From: Sordaria brevicollis
Taxonomy: Eukaryota; Ascomycota; Sordariomycetes; Sordariales; Sordariaceae
Length of the DNA: 64,000 nucleotides
Direction: 5' to 3'
NCBI GenBank assembly: GCA_033439795.1
Contig: JAUTDP010000004.1
Span: 372,001 to 436,000 of the forward strand
Shown here: positions 48,000 through 61,483 of the stretch, piece by piece
Layout: every line of letters begins with the position of its first letter
How positions within the stretch are numbered: the first letter of the stretch is position 1
The notes under the pieces: generated by a model
Told to the model about the DNA's origin: nothing
What the model saw: only the letters and a program-made list of their open reading frames with translations
Database searches by the model: none
Position numbers and translations under genes: made by a program

Positions 48000-50900
48000 T
48001 CTTCGAAATATTAGAATTATTATTATATATAAAGTAAGTCTTTTATTTTTTAGCGTTTATTATTTTCCTTAACCTCTTCGTACCCTTTTTTAAAGGAATA
48101 TTATTATCCGGGTAATTTTTATTAAATTCTTTTACTTCCGCTTTTTATAATTATTCTTCTAAATATAACGGCGGGTTTAGGTATTTTGGGTACGCTTCGT
48201 AGTAAATTTATAATAATTTAAATAAATTTTTAAAATTTTTAACGTTATAGAATTTTAGGTCCGGGTTATATCCCTTTTAATTTATTCGGTATTAAAATTT
48301 ATTAAAATATATTTAAGAAGTTAAAATTTTTTCTACTTCTTATTTAATATTATTATTAATATATTTTTTTATTAATTCTTTTAATTTCTAGCCGGGTAAT
48401 AAATTATTAAAGTATTTCTTTAATTAATTTGTATAAAAAACGTTTATTCCCCTTTACCCTTTTAGTATTTTTAATTTAAATGAATAATTATACTTTTTTT
48501 TAATTTTAAAATATTGGTTAGTTAAAGGAAAATCGAATTTATAATTTAGCCGGTCGGTAAATTCGCTCCGTTTAATAATAAATATTTTATTTCCGGGATT
48601 AAAATTTAAAACGCGTTAATATTTATTTATTTATTTAATTATCCGTTTTTAAGCCTTAATAATATATTCCTTAACTTTCTCTACGAAATTTCAAATTTAT
48701 TCTATTATTCTTTATATATCCTTACGGTTAAATTTCTTTTTAATTATTAGCCGAATACCGTTAAGGTTTATACGTACTTCTTAATTTAGGGTATTAAATA
48801 TAGGGAACCCTTTTAATACTTTATATAATTATATTCTTTTTAAATTATTATATAATATCCTTATTTAAATAGCGTTTATTATTAAGATCGCTTTTAATTA
48901 ATTATTTTAGAAATAATTAACAAAAAGACGAAAATATTAATCGAAGTATTCGTTTATAATTTCCGCTTATTTTATAATTTAATTATAACCCGAGGAAATT
49001 AATTTCTACCGGATATTAAAAATTTTTATTAATTCGTTTATAAAATTTGAAATAAATTGGGGACCCTTATCCGAAATAATTTTACTTAATAGGCCGTAAA
49101 TATAATATAAACCTTTATAATATATATAGGCTACGTCCTTAGCGGTTATTATAATAAAGTAAAGGATAGTTTATAATATTTTATTTAATTAGTTTACTAT
49201 TACGAATATATTATCGAATCCCTATTTATCCTTAAATATTAATTTAAAATTTATAATTAAGTTCTATTAAATACATTAGGCCGTCGGAATAGGTTCTAAT
49301 TTACTAGGTATTTTATTATAGGGAATTTTCGAAGTATAATATATTATATAATTAATAACGAAGCGGTCGATATTACCGGTTATCTTTAATTATTAATATT
49401 ATATAGTAATTAAGTATTTTATTTTATTCCGGCCCGGATAAATAGTAATAATCTTCGTATATAATTTATAAATAATTTGGGCTCTTAAGGTATTAAGCGG
49501 TATAATAAACTTATTAAAACGAATAAAAATTTTATTAATAATAAATTAATACCCGTTTTCCTCCTTTTTAATTATATTTCGGTAAATTTCTAAATTTGGG
49601 TAAATTTTATTTTCGAATATAAAATAATCTATTAAAAAGTATCCTTCTAAGCGTTTTTTATAATTACCCTCCGCGACTTTTGGGTTAATTTTTATAAAGG
49701 CTTCTAAAAACGAGATAAATGCGTAAATAGTAGTAATACTATTAATTATATTATTAAATTATATTATATAGCCGTCCTTTAAATTCTTAAAGAATTAGAG
49801 GGTATATTGAGCTTCCTATTTAACTTTTTAACTCTTTAAATTTTCTACCTTCTTTAATAAGGTATTAATAATTCTATTCTCCTTTTTTAATTAATATAAT
49901 ATAATAAAATAATATTGGGATAAAAATTCTATTTAACCTATTTGCTGTAAATTTAGAAATCTTTTAGTATTAAATTATTTAAACGTTTTATTATCCGTAA
50001 AGATTAGGAAAGGTTTATATAATTTAATAAATTTTACCCGCTAATATTATAGGGCTTTAACGATAATTATTAATTCTTTATTATAAATTGAATAATTATA
50101 TTCTATTTTATATATAATTTTGGAGTAGAAGGTAACCGGACGCTATTCGTTATCGATTAATTGGGATAAAATTCCCGCTATTATTTTATTTAAAACGTCC
50201 GTTTCTACCCGTATTGGCTATTTATATTTAAAATATATTAACATAAATATTAATAGTAATTATCCTTTAAATTCCTCGAAGGTAATTTAGTAATCCTTAT
50301 TTTAATTAAAGACTTCTCCTTTTTTCGTTATTACTATTAATAATTTAATAATCCGGCTATAATTTTTAATAAAGTGCTAATAGAAATTATAGAACCCTAA
50401 AAAGGATTATACTTTTTATATATTTATTAGAATTTATTAGTTTTTTACGACCACGATCTTTTGAGGGTCGACGGATACGCTATCGGTCCCGATAATGAAA
50501 TTTAAAAATTTAATTTTCTTAATATAAAATTCGCATTTATTTAAGTCCGTTTATAATCCCGCTACTTCTAACCTAATTAATACCTTCTTAATATAAATTT
50601 TATATTCTTCTAAATTATTCGAAAAAATAAAAATATTATTAATATATACGTTATAGAAATTATTAAAATATTTTATTAATATTTTATTAATATACCGCTA
50701 GAACGTTAACGGTCTATTAATTAATTTAAAGGGTAAAACCTTATATTTATATATACCGTATTTCGTTCGGAATATTGTAAATTCTTCGTTATTAAAGTAT
50801 ATATAAATTTAATAGAAGGCTTATTTAATATCGATTTTCGAAAAAATCTTCGTTTAATTAATTTTAATAATAATTTCATTAATTAGGGGAAGAGGGTATT

Positions 50901-52150
50901 TATTTTTCCTTATAATAACGTTAAATTTCCGATAATTTACGTAGAACTTTAATCCATTATTAGCCTTAAATATAAAAAGGATAAATATAGCCTAAAGTAT
51001 AAAATTACTTTTAATAAAGCTTTTAATTAGCGCTTTATTTATATATTTCTAATAAGCCTTTAATTTATCGACCGATATTTTATATAATAAGCTGTACTTA
51101 AAATCTTCGGGCTTTATTCCATTTATTAAATCGATTTTATAATTATTAATATAATAATCCGGTAGGGTATCGGACTCCTTTTTATTAAATATATTTAAAT
51201 ATTTATAAGCGTATTTAAGGATTTTTTTTTTAATTCGTTCGCGTAATTTTGCCTTATCTTTAATAAGGGCTTATTTTTTACAATCGTTAATAAATCGGTC
51301 GAATTCGTAAAGATTAATTACTTTTATATATTCCTATTTGGCGAATATAAGAAAAACGTCGGTATTAATTATTATAAGGTCGTTATAATATTTATACTAT
51401 CCTACGCTATTTTTTTTTAATCGGTATTAACCCTACGCGTTTTCGCTTTAAAGGGGGTTATTTTTTTATTTAATTTCTAATATTTCAATATATTCTCGTC
51501 GCGTAGGTATTATATTTTCTTCCTCTATCCTTAAAGCGCGTTAATTTAATAATTATCGTTTTATTTTTATTAAGTCTTTATTTTTTCTATATTAGATCGG
51601 TCGTTCTTTTAATTCCTTAAATAATTCGATTAATTAACCGAATTTTATTAAGGGCAATAATATTACGTTTTTAACGAATATTTCGAATTTTTAAATACGT
51701 TTATTAAAAACCGATAATATCGTAATTGCTTTATCGAAAATAAAATTAGCGTTAGCGATATTAATTAAAATTTTATATTTTTTTAATTAATATTTACCTA
51801 AAATAACGTTATACCCCGAATTAACGATAATTATTATTTCTTTATCGAATTACTAACCTTATATTTTAATAATTCCCCTTAAATATTAATCGATTATTTT
51901 ATTATATTACCCAGTATACCCTCCTATAACGTAAAGATAAAAATTATATAGCCTTTCTATTCTTTATTTAATTATATTATTAATAAAATCTTTATTTATA
52001 AAAATATTACCGTTTATTCCCAAATTAATAAGCGTATCGTTCGTAAATAAAGTTTTTCTATTATTATTTACTATAATATAGGACGTAACTAACGCGGGTT
52101 TACTTAAATAGTCCTTTAAAAAAATTTTATTTACCTTTATATTTTCCAAT
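48000..52150 (-). pseudogene. RIP-broken pol of the nested element
   Basis: Protease, RT, RNase H and integrase regions of the nested retrotransposon are read right to left. The RT part is clearest: after the catalytic box comes an EEYKIYIKKVL-type helix and then the KCEFYI and FIIGTDS signature. Every domain carries stops where CAA, CAG or TGG codons would have been altered by RIP. The open piece at 51,964-52,149 covers the protease motif with Asp lost. Confidence 0.8.
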
Positions 52151-52199
52151 GGTATTTCTTTTAAATTCTTTCTAAAATAAATATTTATTAATTTAATTT

Positions 52200-54650
52200 T
52201 TAGGAAGGAGTTTAATATTCTTAAGGTAATTAATTTTCCATTTTATTATTAGTCAATTTATCGTCCTCTTTATTTTTACAGCTATAGTAATCGACGAATT
52301 CGTTAATACGGTTAGGGTTTCTATTACAGCGGTTAGGATAATTATAAAAACGATATTTAATTTCTTTATATATAAAATACTTATTTTCTTCGAATAATTT
52401 ATAAGCTTCTTTACGAATTATATCGGGGGCGCGACGGGAATTACTTCGATTACTATTATTAGTATTAATACTATTATTAATAATATTATTAGAATTTTTA
52501 TTAAAATTATTAAAACTTTTAACTTTATTAAACGAATTCGTAGAAGAGGAAGTATTTTTATCCTTATTTTTATTATTTTTTTTAATTTTATTATTATAGA
52601 AAATATATTAATTAATTTCGACTACTTTCTTAGTTATTAAAGTGTATTAATTAAAGGTAATATTTTTTTATCCGTATTTTTAAAGGAGGGCGTTTTAAAT
52701 AGTACTTGGGAATTTTTAATTAAATTCTTATTTTTATAAATTTAGAGGGCGATTATATTCTTTTATTAAATATACGAATTTATTACAGAATTTTTAAAAA
52801 TCCCCGCTTATTTCGAATTTTAAATTATTAAATTCGTAAATAGCCTTTTCCTTTCGATTATAATCGTAATATTTAGCGTATAAATAAGCGAATAATTTAT
52901 TAAAGGTTTTAATATTATAAAGACCGTCGGCGAAGTAGGGTTTAAAATTCTAAATAATTTTATTAATAATACGATTTTCGATATATATTTTCTTAACTTT
53001 ATTATCGGAGAAGTAATCGGCATTTAATTTAAATTTATTAAAAATACAACGGTATTAAATATTAAAGGTAATAATATTTTTATTTTTTTCGTTATAAAAA
53101 TAGGGCGGATCCTTTTCTTTAATTAATAAACGTCTTTAATTAGCGGTAAAGAAATCGGTAATAAATATTTCTTTATAACGCCTTTTATTATTATTATCCT
53201 TATTATAATCGGCGTAATTATAACGTTCGAAATTTTCGGGAATTAAAAAAGCAATTTTCTTTTTACGAAAATTAATATTTTCTTTACGGAAATTAATATT
53301 TTCTTTAATTAAAATAGCGATTATAATATATAAATCGGCGACGTTACTATCCTAAATAATTATTATTCTTTTTAATTCTTCGGTTTAAATTTTTATAATT
53401 ATTAAATTATTTTTAATTTTAATAAATTTTTTTTCTTTTTTAATTAAATTGCGACGAATTTCGTTCTATTTAGCGAAAAAGCGGGGGTAAAATAGGTAGC
53501 CTTTAATTAAAGAATTGTCTTTTTATTCGTAAAGGGTACTTTATTTATCGGTATAGCCGTTATTAAATAGGGTATTATTTTAAACCTTTCCGTCGTCGGA
53601 TAAGTCGTCGTTTTAATTATCGTTAAATAAAATATTATTTTAAACTCTTTTATTAGGGTAATTAATAATTTAACGTAGCGTAGTAAATTGGGCTTAGAAT
53701 TTATAATTCTTTTCGCGTAATATAGCGTTTTTATAATATAAAGTCTTATAATCGTCCGGTTCGAAATTGGGATTTTTATTTCCGCGGGCCTTTAATAATT
53801 AACGCATTAGGAATATATTCTTACTTTATTCCTTACGCAAATCCTTATAAAAACGTTCATTATTTATTTCAACGCCCTTTTAATATTTTAATAAATTAAT
53901 AGCGTATTTATATATTTATTTTAAATTAATATTTAAATTAATAGCGATAATTTAATATCCCCGTTATTAAAAAAAAATAATTTTAATTAAAATAACCCGT
54001 AATTTAATTTCTTCGAAAATAGCGCGTATACCCTTTAAATCTTCAATAATAGATTTAAAAGTATTAAAATCTATTAATAAAATATTACCGTTATTTTATT
54101 TTTAATAATTTTAACCTATAACCGTTAGAATTTTAAAGGTAAAGGTTAAATAACCTTTATTATATTAGGCCTAATATTTCGCAATTATATTAATTTTCGT
54201 ATATAAAAAACCGAATAAATTTTCCGTATTAAATGTATAATAAACGTCGGCGAGCTTATTAATAATTTCCTAATTAAAAAACGTAATAGTTTCGTTTATA
54301 TCTTCCGGAATATCGTAATCCTTTAAATTAGATTTATCGATATTATATAATTAAATATCCTATTTCTTTTTAAAGGTGCCGATCGTAATATCGCTAAATA
54401 AACGATACTTAAAAATATCGTTTTACTAAATAATTATATTAAAAATAATAAATATATTTATAATATCGAATTTAATTTATTCGATTACGAATTTATTAGA
54501 TATATTCTTCTTCTAAACTTCGTTTATTTAAACGCTCTCGGTAATAAATAATTTAGCGGTTTTAACTACGGTAGCCTTTTCGTCGGAGGTATACGCTATT
54601 ATAATTAATTACGAAGGTATATATTATAATTACTTTAATCGGTAAATAAA
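52200..54650 (-). pseudogene. RIP-broken gag of the nested element
   Basis: Minus-strand sequence between the protease and the 5' (right) LTR, with long Lys/Asn/Ile-rich frames cut by stops, including the open piece at 52,820-53,023. A Cys-knuckle-like stretch may lie near 52,290-52,350 but is too altered to verify. Position is the main evidence. A 22-bp tandem duplication (attaatattttctttacg type) occurs at 53,268-53,300. Confidence 0.55.
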
Positions 54651-54699
54651 TTTAAAATATTTAGATACTTCCTTAATATATTAAAAATAATTTTATAAT

Positions 54700-54952
54700 T
54701 ATTACGAGCGACGTAATTACGAGAGATAAATTTAATACGTTAAATCTAAATCTATTATAGAATTATAAAATAAAGAAGAAAAAAAGAAACGAATAAAGGG
54801 TGCGCCCCGCGCTAGGGTTTTATGCCTGGGCGCGGGCGACCTACGAAGGCGGTACGCAGTCACGTGCGCTAGTGCGGTCAACCTTTATTAGGTGACCGCC
54901 CGAGCGATAACCGGTCCGCTAGACAGGGACCCTGTCCGTTAGCGCCGTGACA
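54700..54952 (-). repeat. Right (5') LTR of the nested gypsy element
   Basis: 253 bp. The inner left part is RIP-altered (starts tattac instead of tgtcac), while the outer right part from about 54,805 is close to unmutated, ending gtgaca. Confidence 0.93.
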
Positions 54953-57900
54953 TTAATTATCTAATCTAACGATATACCGGGATTATATTAATTGAGAATG
55001 GTATTATTCCGTTAATTATTAAAAAATTAGAATTTAAGGTTAATATAGGTTGTAAATATAAAATCGTTATAAAGTTTTTTTGAGAAATAAAATCGATATT
55101 TCTTTTATTCAATAGGCTTTCTTTCTATTAGGATATAACCTTCTTTAAAGATTTAACGACGTTTACGAAGATAATAAGTATTAAAATATTTATACCTTTA
55201 TATTTTATTAATTATATTAAATAATTCTTAAAAAGTAGGTTAAATATCGAAATATAACCGATTTAATATATTAATATAATTAATATAATACTGTAGAACG
55301 GATATTAGAATATTGGGCGGAATAGCCGGACGCGGGGGTAGTTCGGGACTAAAAACGGAAGTATTTTAAATTTTTTAATTTTTCGGGGGGGTTTAAGAGT
55401 TATCGGCTTAAATACCGTAATTTTCGTCCTAAGTATTATTATTTTCGGCCTAGGACGGGGTATTTTCGGCTTGAGCATTACTATTTTCGGCCTAAATTTA
55501 AGAATTTTTAGCCTAAAACGGAATATTATTGGCCGGACGTCGAAGTTAATAGCGGAATTGAAGCGGTAATCCCTCCGGGTCTTTATTCGGGCTATAATAT
55601 ATTTCGGGTAATTATTTAACCTAGTATAATATTAGATTATAAGCTGTAATATAATAACCCTATAATTAAATAAATTAGCGGCGTACTTTTAAATTTATTA
55701 AATTAGGAATTTTAATATTATTAATTTAATAAATACTATAAGTATAATTAATATTACGAACTTAGAATTTTAAACGCTATTAAAAGTTATTGAATTTAAA
55801 TTTTGGGATTAAATAATATTCTTTAAATAATTTAAATCGCTTTTAAAAATAGTACGTAGTAATATAAAGGTTATTAAGGATATTCTCTTTCGAAATAGTT
55901 TTACGTTATTTATTATTAAATATTAATTATTTATTAAATTTAAATATATATTTAGTAAAATTACGCTAATAATTATTAATAGTATTAAATATTATAAATA
56001 TAATAGGTATATTTAAGAAATTAACGTAGGTCGATAAATCGCGGGATTTTTAAATTTAATAACCGCGAATACTATATAAAGCCTTTAAATACCGGATAAT
56101 AGAATTTAAAAAGGTAATAGATTCTTCGTTACGGGTATCGAAATATTTTTAAATAATTTCGGGGTTAGCAAATATATTATAATTAAATTTAAAATAATTA
56201 AAGTAAAATATACTTTTATTATTAATTTACCTTTTTATTATAAAATTAAATATAATATAATAAAAGCGGTCGTATTAAGTAAAGCGGTTATCGTATTAAC
56301 GTATAATATACCAAATTTATTTATTAAATTAGATATTCTTTAATCGAAGTATAAAATAATCGGTTTAATTATAAAGAAATAAGGTAGGGAATATTTATAA
56401 AAGAATCGATTAATTACGTTAAAATTCGTTAATAGGTTAATTATGAAGGGGGCTTTATCGAATATAATAAAGATTAATATAAATATTTAAACTAAGAATA
56501 GAGGGGTAGAGAAGGGGGGCTAATTTTTAAATAGCCGGACTAGGAATAATTGGAATTAATAACGCTAAAATTAGTAATACTAGAGCTAAAGCCGGAACCG
56601 GACTTAATAGTAATCCTTATTAAATAGGTATAAAATTAGAATTTAATATTAAGTCGCTGCGTAATTAAGCCCTCAATTAATTAATATTATTAATTTAATT
56701 AACTATAATATTTAGAGTTGCAAAAATTTCGATTTCGTCGGCCTCTTCTATAATCTCCTTAAATTGTATTTAATCTTCTTTATTAAATTCTTCGATATTA
56801 ATATCGTTGGCGTTAATAACGGTAATATCGTTAAAAATATTATTATTTTAAAGTAATATTATAAATTTAGCCGGATTGATTTTAATATCGATAAAGTTTA
56901 AGTAATTCTCTTTTAAAAATCGAAATTATATTTTAATTTTCTATTAATTAATTTAAAAATTACGTCGAATATAATTAATAACGTATAATTGGTTATAAAT
57001 ATTATATAATTTAACTAATATAATATTAATTTTTTAGGGGATCTTAAGTAATTACCGATAAATATAGGTAATATTTCGAATAAAATTAATATAATAACCC
57101 TTATATTTACGTTATTAATTATTAAATTTATAAATATTTTAAAAAGTAAATAAATAAAAGGAAATTAATAGAAAAGGGGAATAATGGTAAATTTATTAAT
57201 AAAAATATAAATTAGGGAAATTAGTATTTCTTCTATATAATTAAATTTTAGTAATCGGGATATTGGATAATTTAGGGGGAACGTTCCTAAATCTATTATA
57301 TTTTCGGTATTAAATAAAAAAGGATTATTAAATTATATATTAATATTAATACGATAATATCGATCGTATATATTTTTTTAATTAACTATAATCGTAAATT
57401 ACTTTTCTTAATAATAGTCGCATTTTATTATAGTAATTTAATCGAAGGCTTCGTAAAAATTAGTATTAAATTAATAATCGAAATTAAAAATAGCGCGGGT
57501 ATTTATATCCCTATTAAAAATTAAATTTTTATTAAATATAATACCCTCTAAGCCCGGAAAATATAGTCTTAGCGTTCTATTGCGTAAAGGACGCGCCGTT
57601 TTTCTACTTAACGGTCGACTTCTTTTTAGTAATTATAACTCTAATTTAGGAGTTTCGAAAATACTATAATTATAAATAAAGTTATCGATATCGAAGGTAG
57701 TATTTAAATCCTAAAAAGGATTACTATCGGTAAGGTTTCCTTTTTTAACGGGTAGTAATTTAGCCGGATTGCGGATATTATATTCTTCGATATAATTATT
57801 ATTATTATTAGCGAAATTATAAATATAATATTCATTTTTATTAATATTATCGTTAAGAATATTTTAATTAATTTAGCGCTAATATATTATATAGTAATTG

Positions 57901-60400
57901 CGTTTAATATTTTAACGGTTAAAGAATTCGCCGTAAGAATATTATTTTTTATAATAAAGGTAAATTTTAAATTCGTTACGGATATTATAATTAGGATTAT
58001 TATAAAGATAAATAATATAAAATTTAAGATTCTAATCGCAATTAAAGGGGTAGCGCGGTTAATTATAAGAAGGGTATATAAAATATAATTTATTTTCATT
58101 ATTATCGATTAGAAGTATAGGGTAGTCGTCTCTTTAAAAAGGATTATTATATCGACGCCGCTTTTAGTATTAATAATAAATATCCTATTTATTATAATAT
58201 TAAAGGTTGGTAAAATCTATACGAAATTATAATAAACGGTATTTACGATAAATTCTAATTGGTTTTCCGTAATCGAAATATATATCGTATTTTTAGTAAT
58301 TACTATTATCGATAAATTCGGACCGAGGCTATTCTTAATAATATTATCGGCAAATTTTAATCTAATATTAAATATTAATATATAGGAGGGAGATATAAAT
58401 AATATATATAGTATAATTATTTAATATATTTAATAACCGGTTATTAAAGTAGCGAAGGAGGTTATAAATATCGTATCGAAAAGGTTAAATGTAGGAAGGG
58501 TTTATAATAGTTTTTTAAAAATTAGAATATTAATAAGTAATAAAGGTAATTAATAAGGGTATAAAGGAGATAAATTCGTTTTTCTATTTCCGTTAACGAT
58601 AGTCGCGTTAAATTTCCAATTATTAGGTACGTATAATAGTAATCTCTTCATTATTTTTTAAAAAAAAAAAGTTAATTAATAATGAGAATAAATAATAATA
58701 AGAAACCTATTTAGGAATATTTTCTACGTTTTAAAATTTTGGGCGCATTTATTATTATTTAAATAATTTTATCCCAAATCGATTTATATTTTAATTTATA
58801 TTCTTTAAATTAATACATTTTAAATTATAATTAATTTAAATCGTTATAGGGAGGCTGCGGGCGCTATTTTTAAAGAGGGCGGATTATTAATAATAAATAA
58901 TTTATATTATTTTTACCCTATTAAATAATATTAATACGGATAATCTATTTATTATTACGAAAATTTTATAATAGGGTTTTTTAATTCTCGAGGTTAAATT
59001 TAATAAATTGCGCATTAATTTTAACCCGTTAACGTACCTTTTAATTATATTAAGTTTAATTTTATTGTTATTATTAAAGAAAATAAAAATGGCGCTATTT
59101 ATAAATATTATTAAAGGAACGTTAAGGTTAGATAATTAATTATCGGAAATAAAGCCGGTCTCGATATTATTATCCTTTAAAGTCCTATATTATTAATATA
59201 TTAAGGACGAATTTTAGACTAAAAATAGCAAATTAAGGAAATTAAGGAGGGGGTTAGGGACTTCGACGATTAAAAAGAATAAAACGCCGGCGGGGAATTT
59301 AAAATACTATTTAGGGTAATATTTAAGGTTATTATAATTATTTTTATTTTTACCTTTTTTTTATTTCGATTTTTATTCTTATTATTATATAAAGGCTAAA
59401 TATATTACTTCTAGCTAATTAAATTTCTTAACGGCGTTAAAATTCTTCGAATTTTTAAATAGAAATAAAATCTTTACTTTTATTACGGTTATAATAGCGG
59501 CGGTTTAAACGTTAAAATATTAAACCCTAGGGTTAATAATTTCGAATAATAAAATCGGTAAAACGTTAATTAAAAGCCGGAAGATTAAATAAGTCTTAAA
59601 ATACCGGAATAGGAGGCGGCGGTAATAATAGCGGTAAAGGATTTTGAATAATATTATAAAATACTTAGGGTATAAGTAATTATAAGGTATAACGGCGGGG
59701 TTAATCTTTTAATAATAAAAGTAAAACCTCGGTTAAATATTTTTTATTATTAATAATAATCGATATAATATTAAAAATAATAAATCAAATAGAACTTCTT
59801 CGCTTTTTATTTTAATTATCGGTCTAAAAGATAAAAAATTAATTATTTAAAATAATAGCCAATTAATTAGTACCCTTTAAATCGCACTTATAACCCCCTT
59901 CGGTTCGGGTTATAATAATAATCTACCTTTATAAGCATTTTATTTACCCGCGGGTAATAAATCGATACGGTATTCTAGGATTCTATTAGTAAAATTCACA
60001 TATCTTTAAAGATTTATTATTAAATAAATAATATTAATTAATTAATTAAAAGGTTAGAAGGGAATAAAAATAAAAAAGTTAAAAAGGATATAAGAAATAA
60101 ATTTATAATTCGTTAACGGTAAATATTATAAGTAGTAATATAAATATTAAAATTCCTTTTATTAACGAAATCTTATATTAATTTAATCTTTTTATATATA
60201 TTGTATTTTTTTATTAATTCTTCTATTTTATATAATTAGAATAATTATAAATTAAAAAATAAATTAAAAGATAAAAAAATAGATTAAAAAGCAACCCCCG
60301 ATCGATAATAGCTTTATTTTATTTAACCGCTATATATTTTCTCTTTTATTTAGCCGGCGGTAACGGTTACTTAATTCTAAGGAAGAATGCCGTAATAAAT
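54953..60400. other. RIP-degraded repeat DNA, no intact gene
   Basis: It begins with the continuation of the element interrupted at 47,713. The remainder is AT-rich, depleted in CA/TG, and has only chance open frames (for example 57,887-58,099, minus, all Ile/Leu/Asn/Lys). A less altered GC-rich patch lies at 55,310-55,600. I could not recognise a transposase or polymerase. Confidence 0.6.
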
Positions 60401-60430
60401 AAAACGCCGACTTAATATAAATAAAATTTT

Positions 60431-61483
60431 AAAAGAAATCGGGAAATAACCGTAATATTATTTTCTACAGCTAGGTATTAGCCGGGGTTTTAAAGATCGA
60501 GAATAACTATTATAAAGAAATTAGCAGAGGAAGAAAAGAAAAGGGAAGGGAAGGGAAATAGTAGAATTAATTATATTTTTAATTTAATTTAATAATTTAA
60601 CGTAAAAAGGCTAGGCGTTAATTCCGTTTTATTATAGGGCGGTAGCGAACGGTTCTAAGACCGAAGCTTTAAAAGAAATCGGGAAATAATTATAATAATT
60701 ATTTTAATATTATTTTTAATTATTAGAAAATAAATTCTTAACTAAAGTTCAGAAATTTTAACTCTTTAATAAATACTTTATAGCCTTTAAGTATCGAAGT
60801 TATTAATAATATTCGGGACGAATTAAAAGAGGCGGAAAATTCCTTCTAATAAAAGGATTATATCGGTAGGATAATTATAATTAATTATATCGGTAAAATA
60901 ACCGGCGCTAGGACGAAGTTTTAAATAAAATTAGGAAATAATTACTAAAAATAGTAATAATTATAAAAAGGTCGAATATATTATACTTAATAATAATAAT
61001 AGAAATATAAAAATATTTTAATTTAATTTAATAATTTAGCGTAAAAAGGCCGGACTATTATAAAATAGAAATTAGCGTAAGAAAAAGGGAGAAGGGAAAG
61101 TAGGGAAAAAGGTTAAATTAATTATTAATTAAATAATTTTACATAGAATAACCGGGCGCCGATTCTATTTTATTGTAAAGCGGTAACGAATAATTTTAAA
61201 ATTAAAGCCTTAAAAGAAATAGGGAAATAACCTAAAGGAAGTCGAAATAATAGTAAAAGTCGAGAAACCGGCGGTAAATAACCAAACCCGGGTATATAGG
61301 AATAAATTATAATTAAAGTTTAAAATAATAAGGAAAAAAATTAGCCGCAACGTAGAGGGGAAGAAAAGAGAGGAAAGGAAAGGGGGGGAGGGGGGGACTA
61401 ACCTTCTTTTAAAAGAAATCGGGAAATAACTTCTTTAAAAGAAATCGGGAAATAATTTCTTTAAAAGAAATCGAGAAATAATT
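60431..61483. repeat. Dispersed and tandem copies of an aaaagaaatcgggaaataa motif
   Basis: Near-identical 20-mers occur at 60,431, 60,671, 61,212, 61,411, 61,437 and 61,463. The last three form a 26-bp tandem array (61,405-61,483). Larger blocks are duplicated too: 60,581-60,612 matches about 61,019-61,050, and 60,618-60,690 matches 61,158-61,230. A purine-only run with seven-G tracts (61,350-61,397) adjoins the array. Confidence 0.8.

Larger units (their letters stand above)
47714..54952 (-). mobile_element. Complete but RIP-inactivated Ty3/gypsy retrotransposon, minus strand
   Basis: This 7,239-bp element has 253-bp direct LTRs (47,714-47,966 and 54,700-54,952) with termini TGTCAC/GTGACA and a 5-bp target duplication ttaat (47,709-47,713 and 54,953-54,957). 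A polypyrimidine run at 47,970-47,977, just inside the left LTR, is the complement of the polypurine tract and sets the orientation as minus. Read through stops, the minus strand shows a protease (LINLGINGNIFI, 51,964-52,149), RT with KCEFYIKKIKFLNFIIGTDS near 50,500 and VYINNIFIF (originally YxDD type) near 50,640, then RNase H and integrase regions towards 48,500, with gag on the right (52,200-54,650). It is nested in the older element that flanks it. Stops are dense, so it is dead. Confidence 0.92.

Noticed and set aside
57887..58099. Open frames in AT-rich DNA (also 4,603-4,788, 61,556-61,798, 52,820-53,023) as genes
   Set aside because: Ile/Leu/Asn/Lys/Tyr-only compositions and RIP-type base content; open by chance or parts of dead elements.
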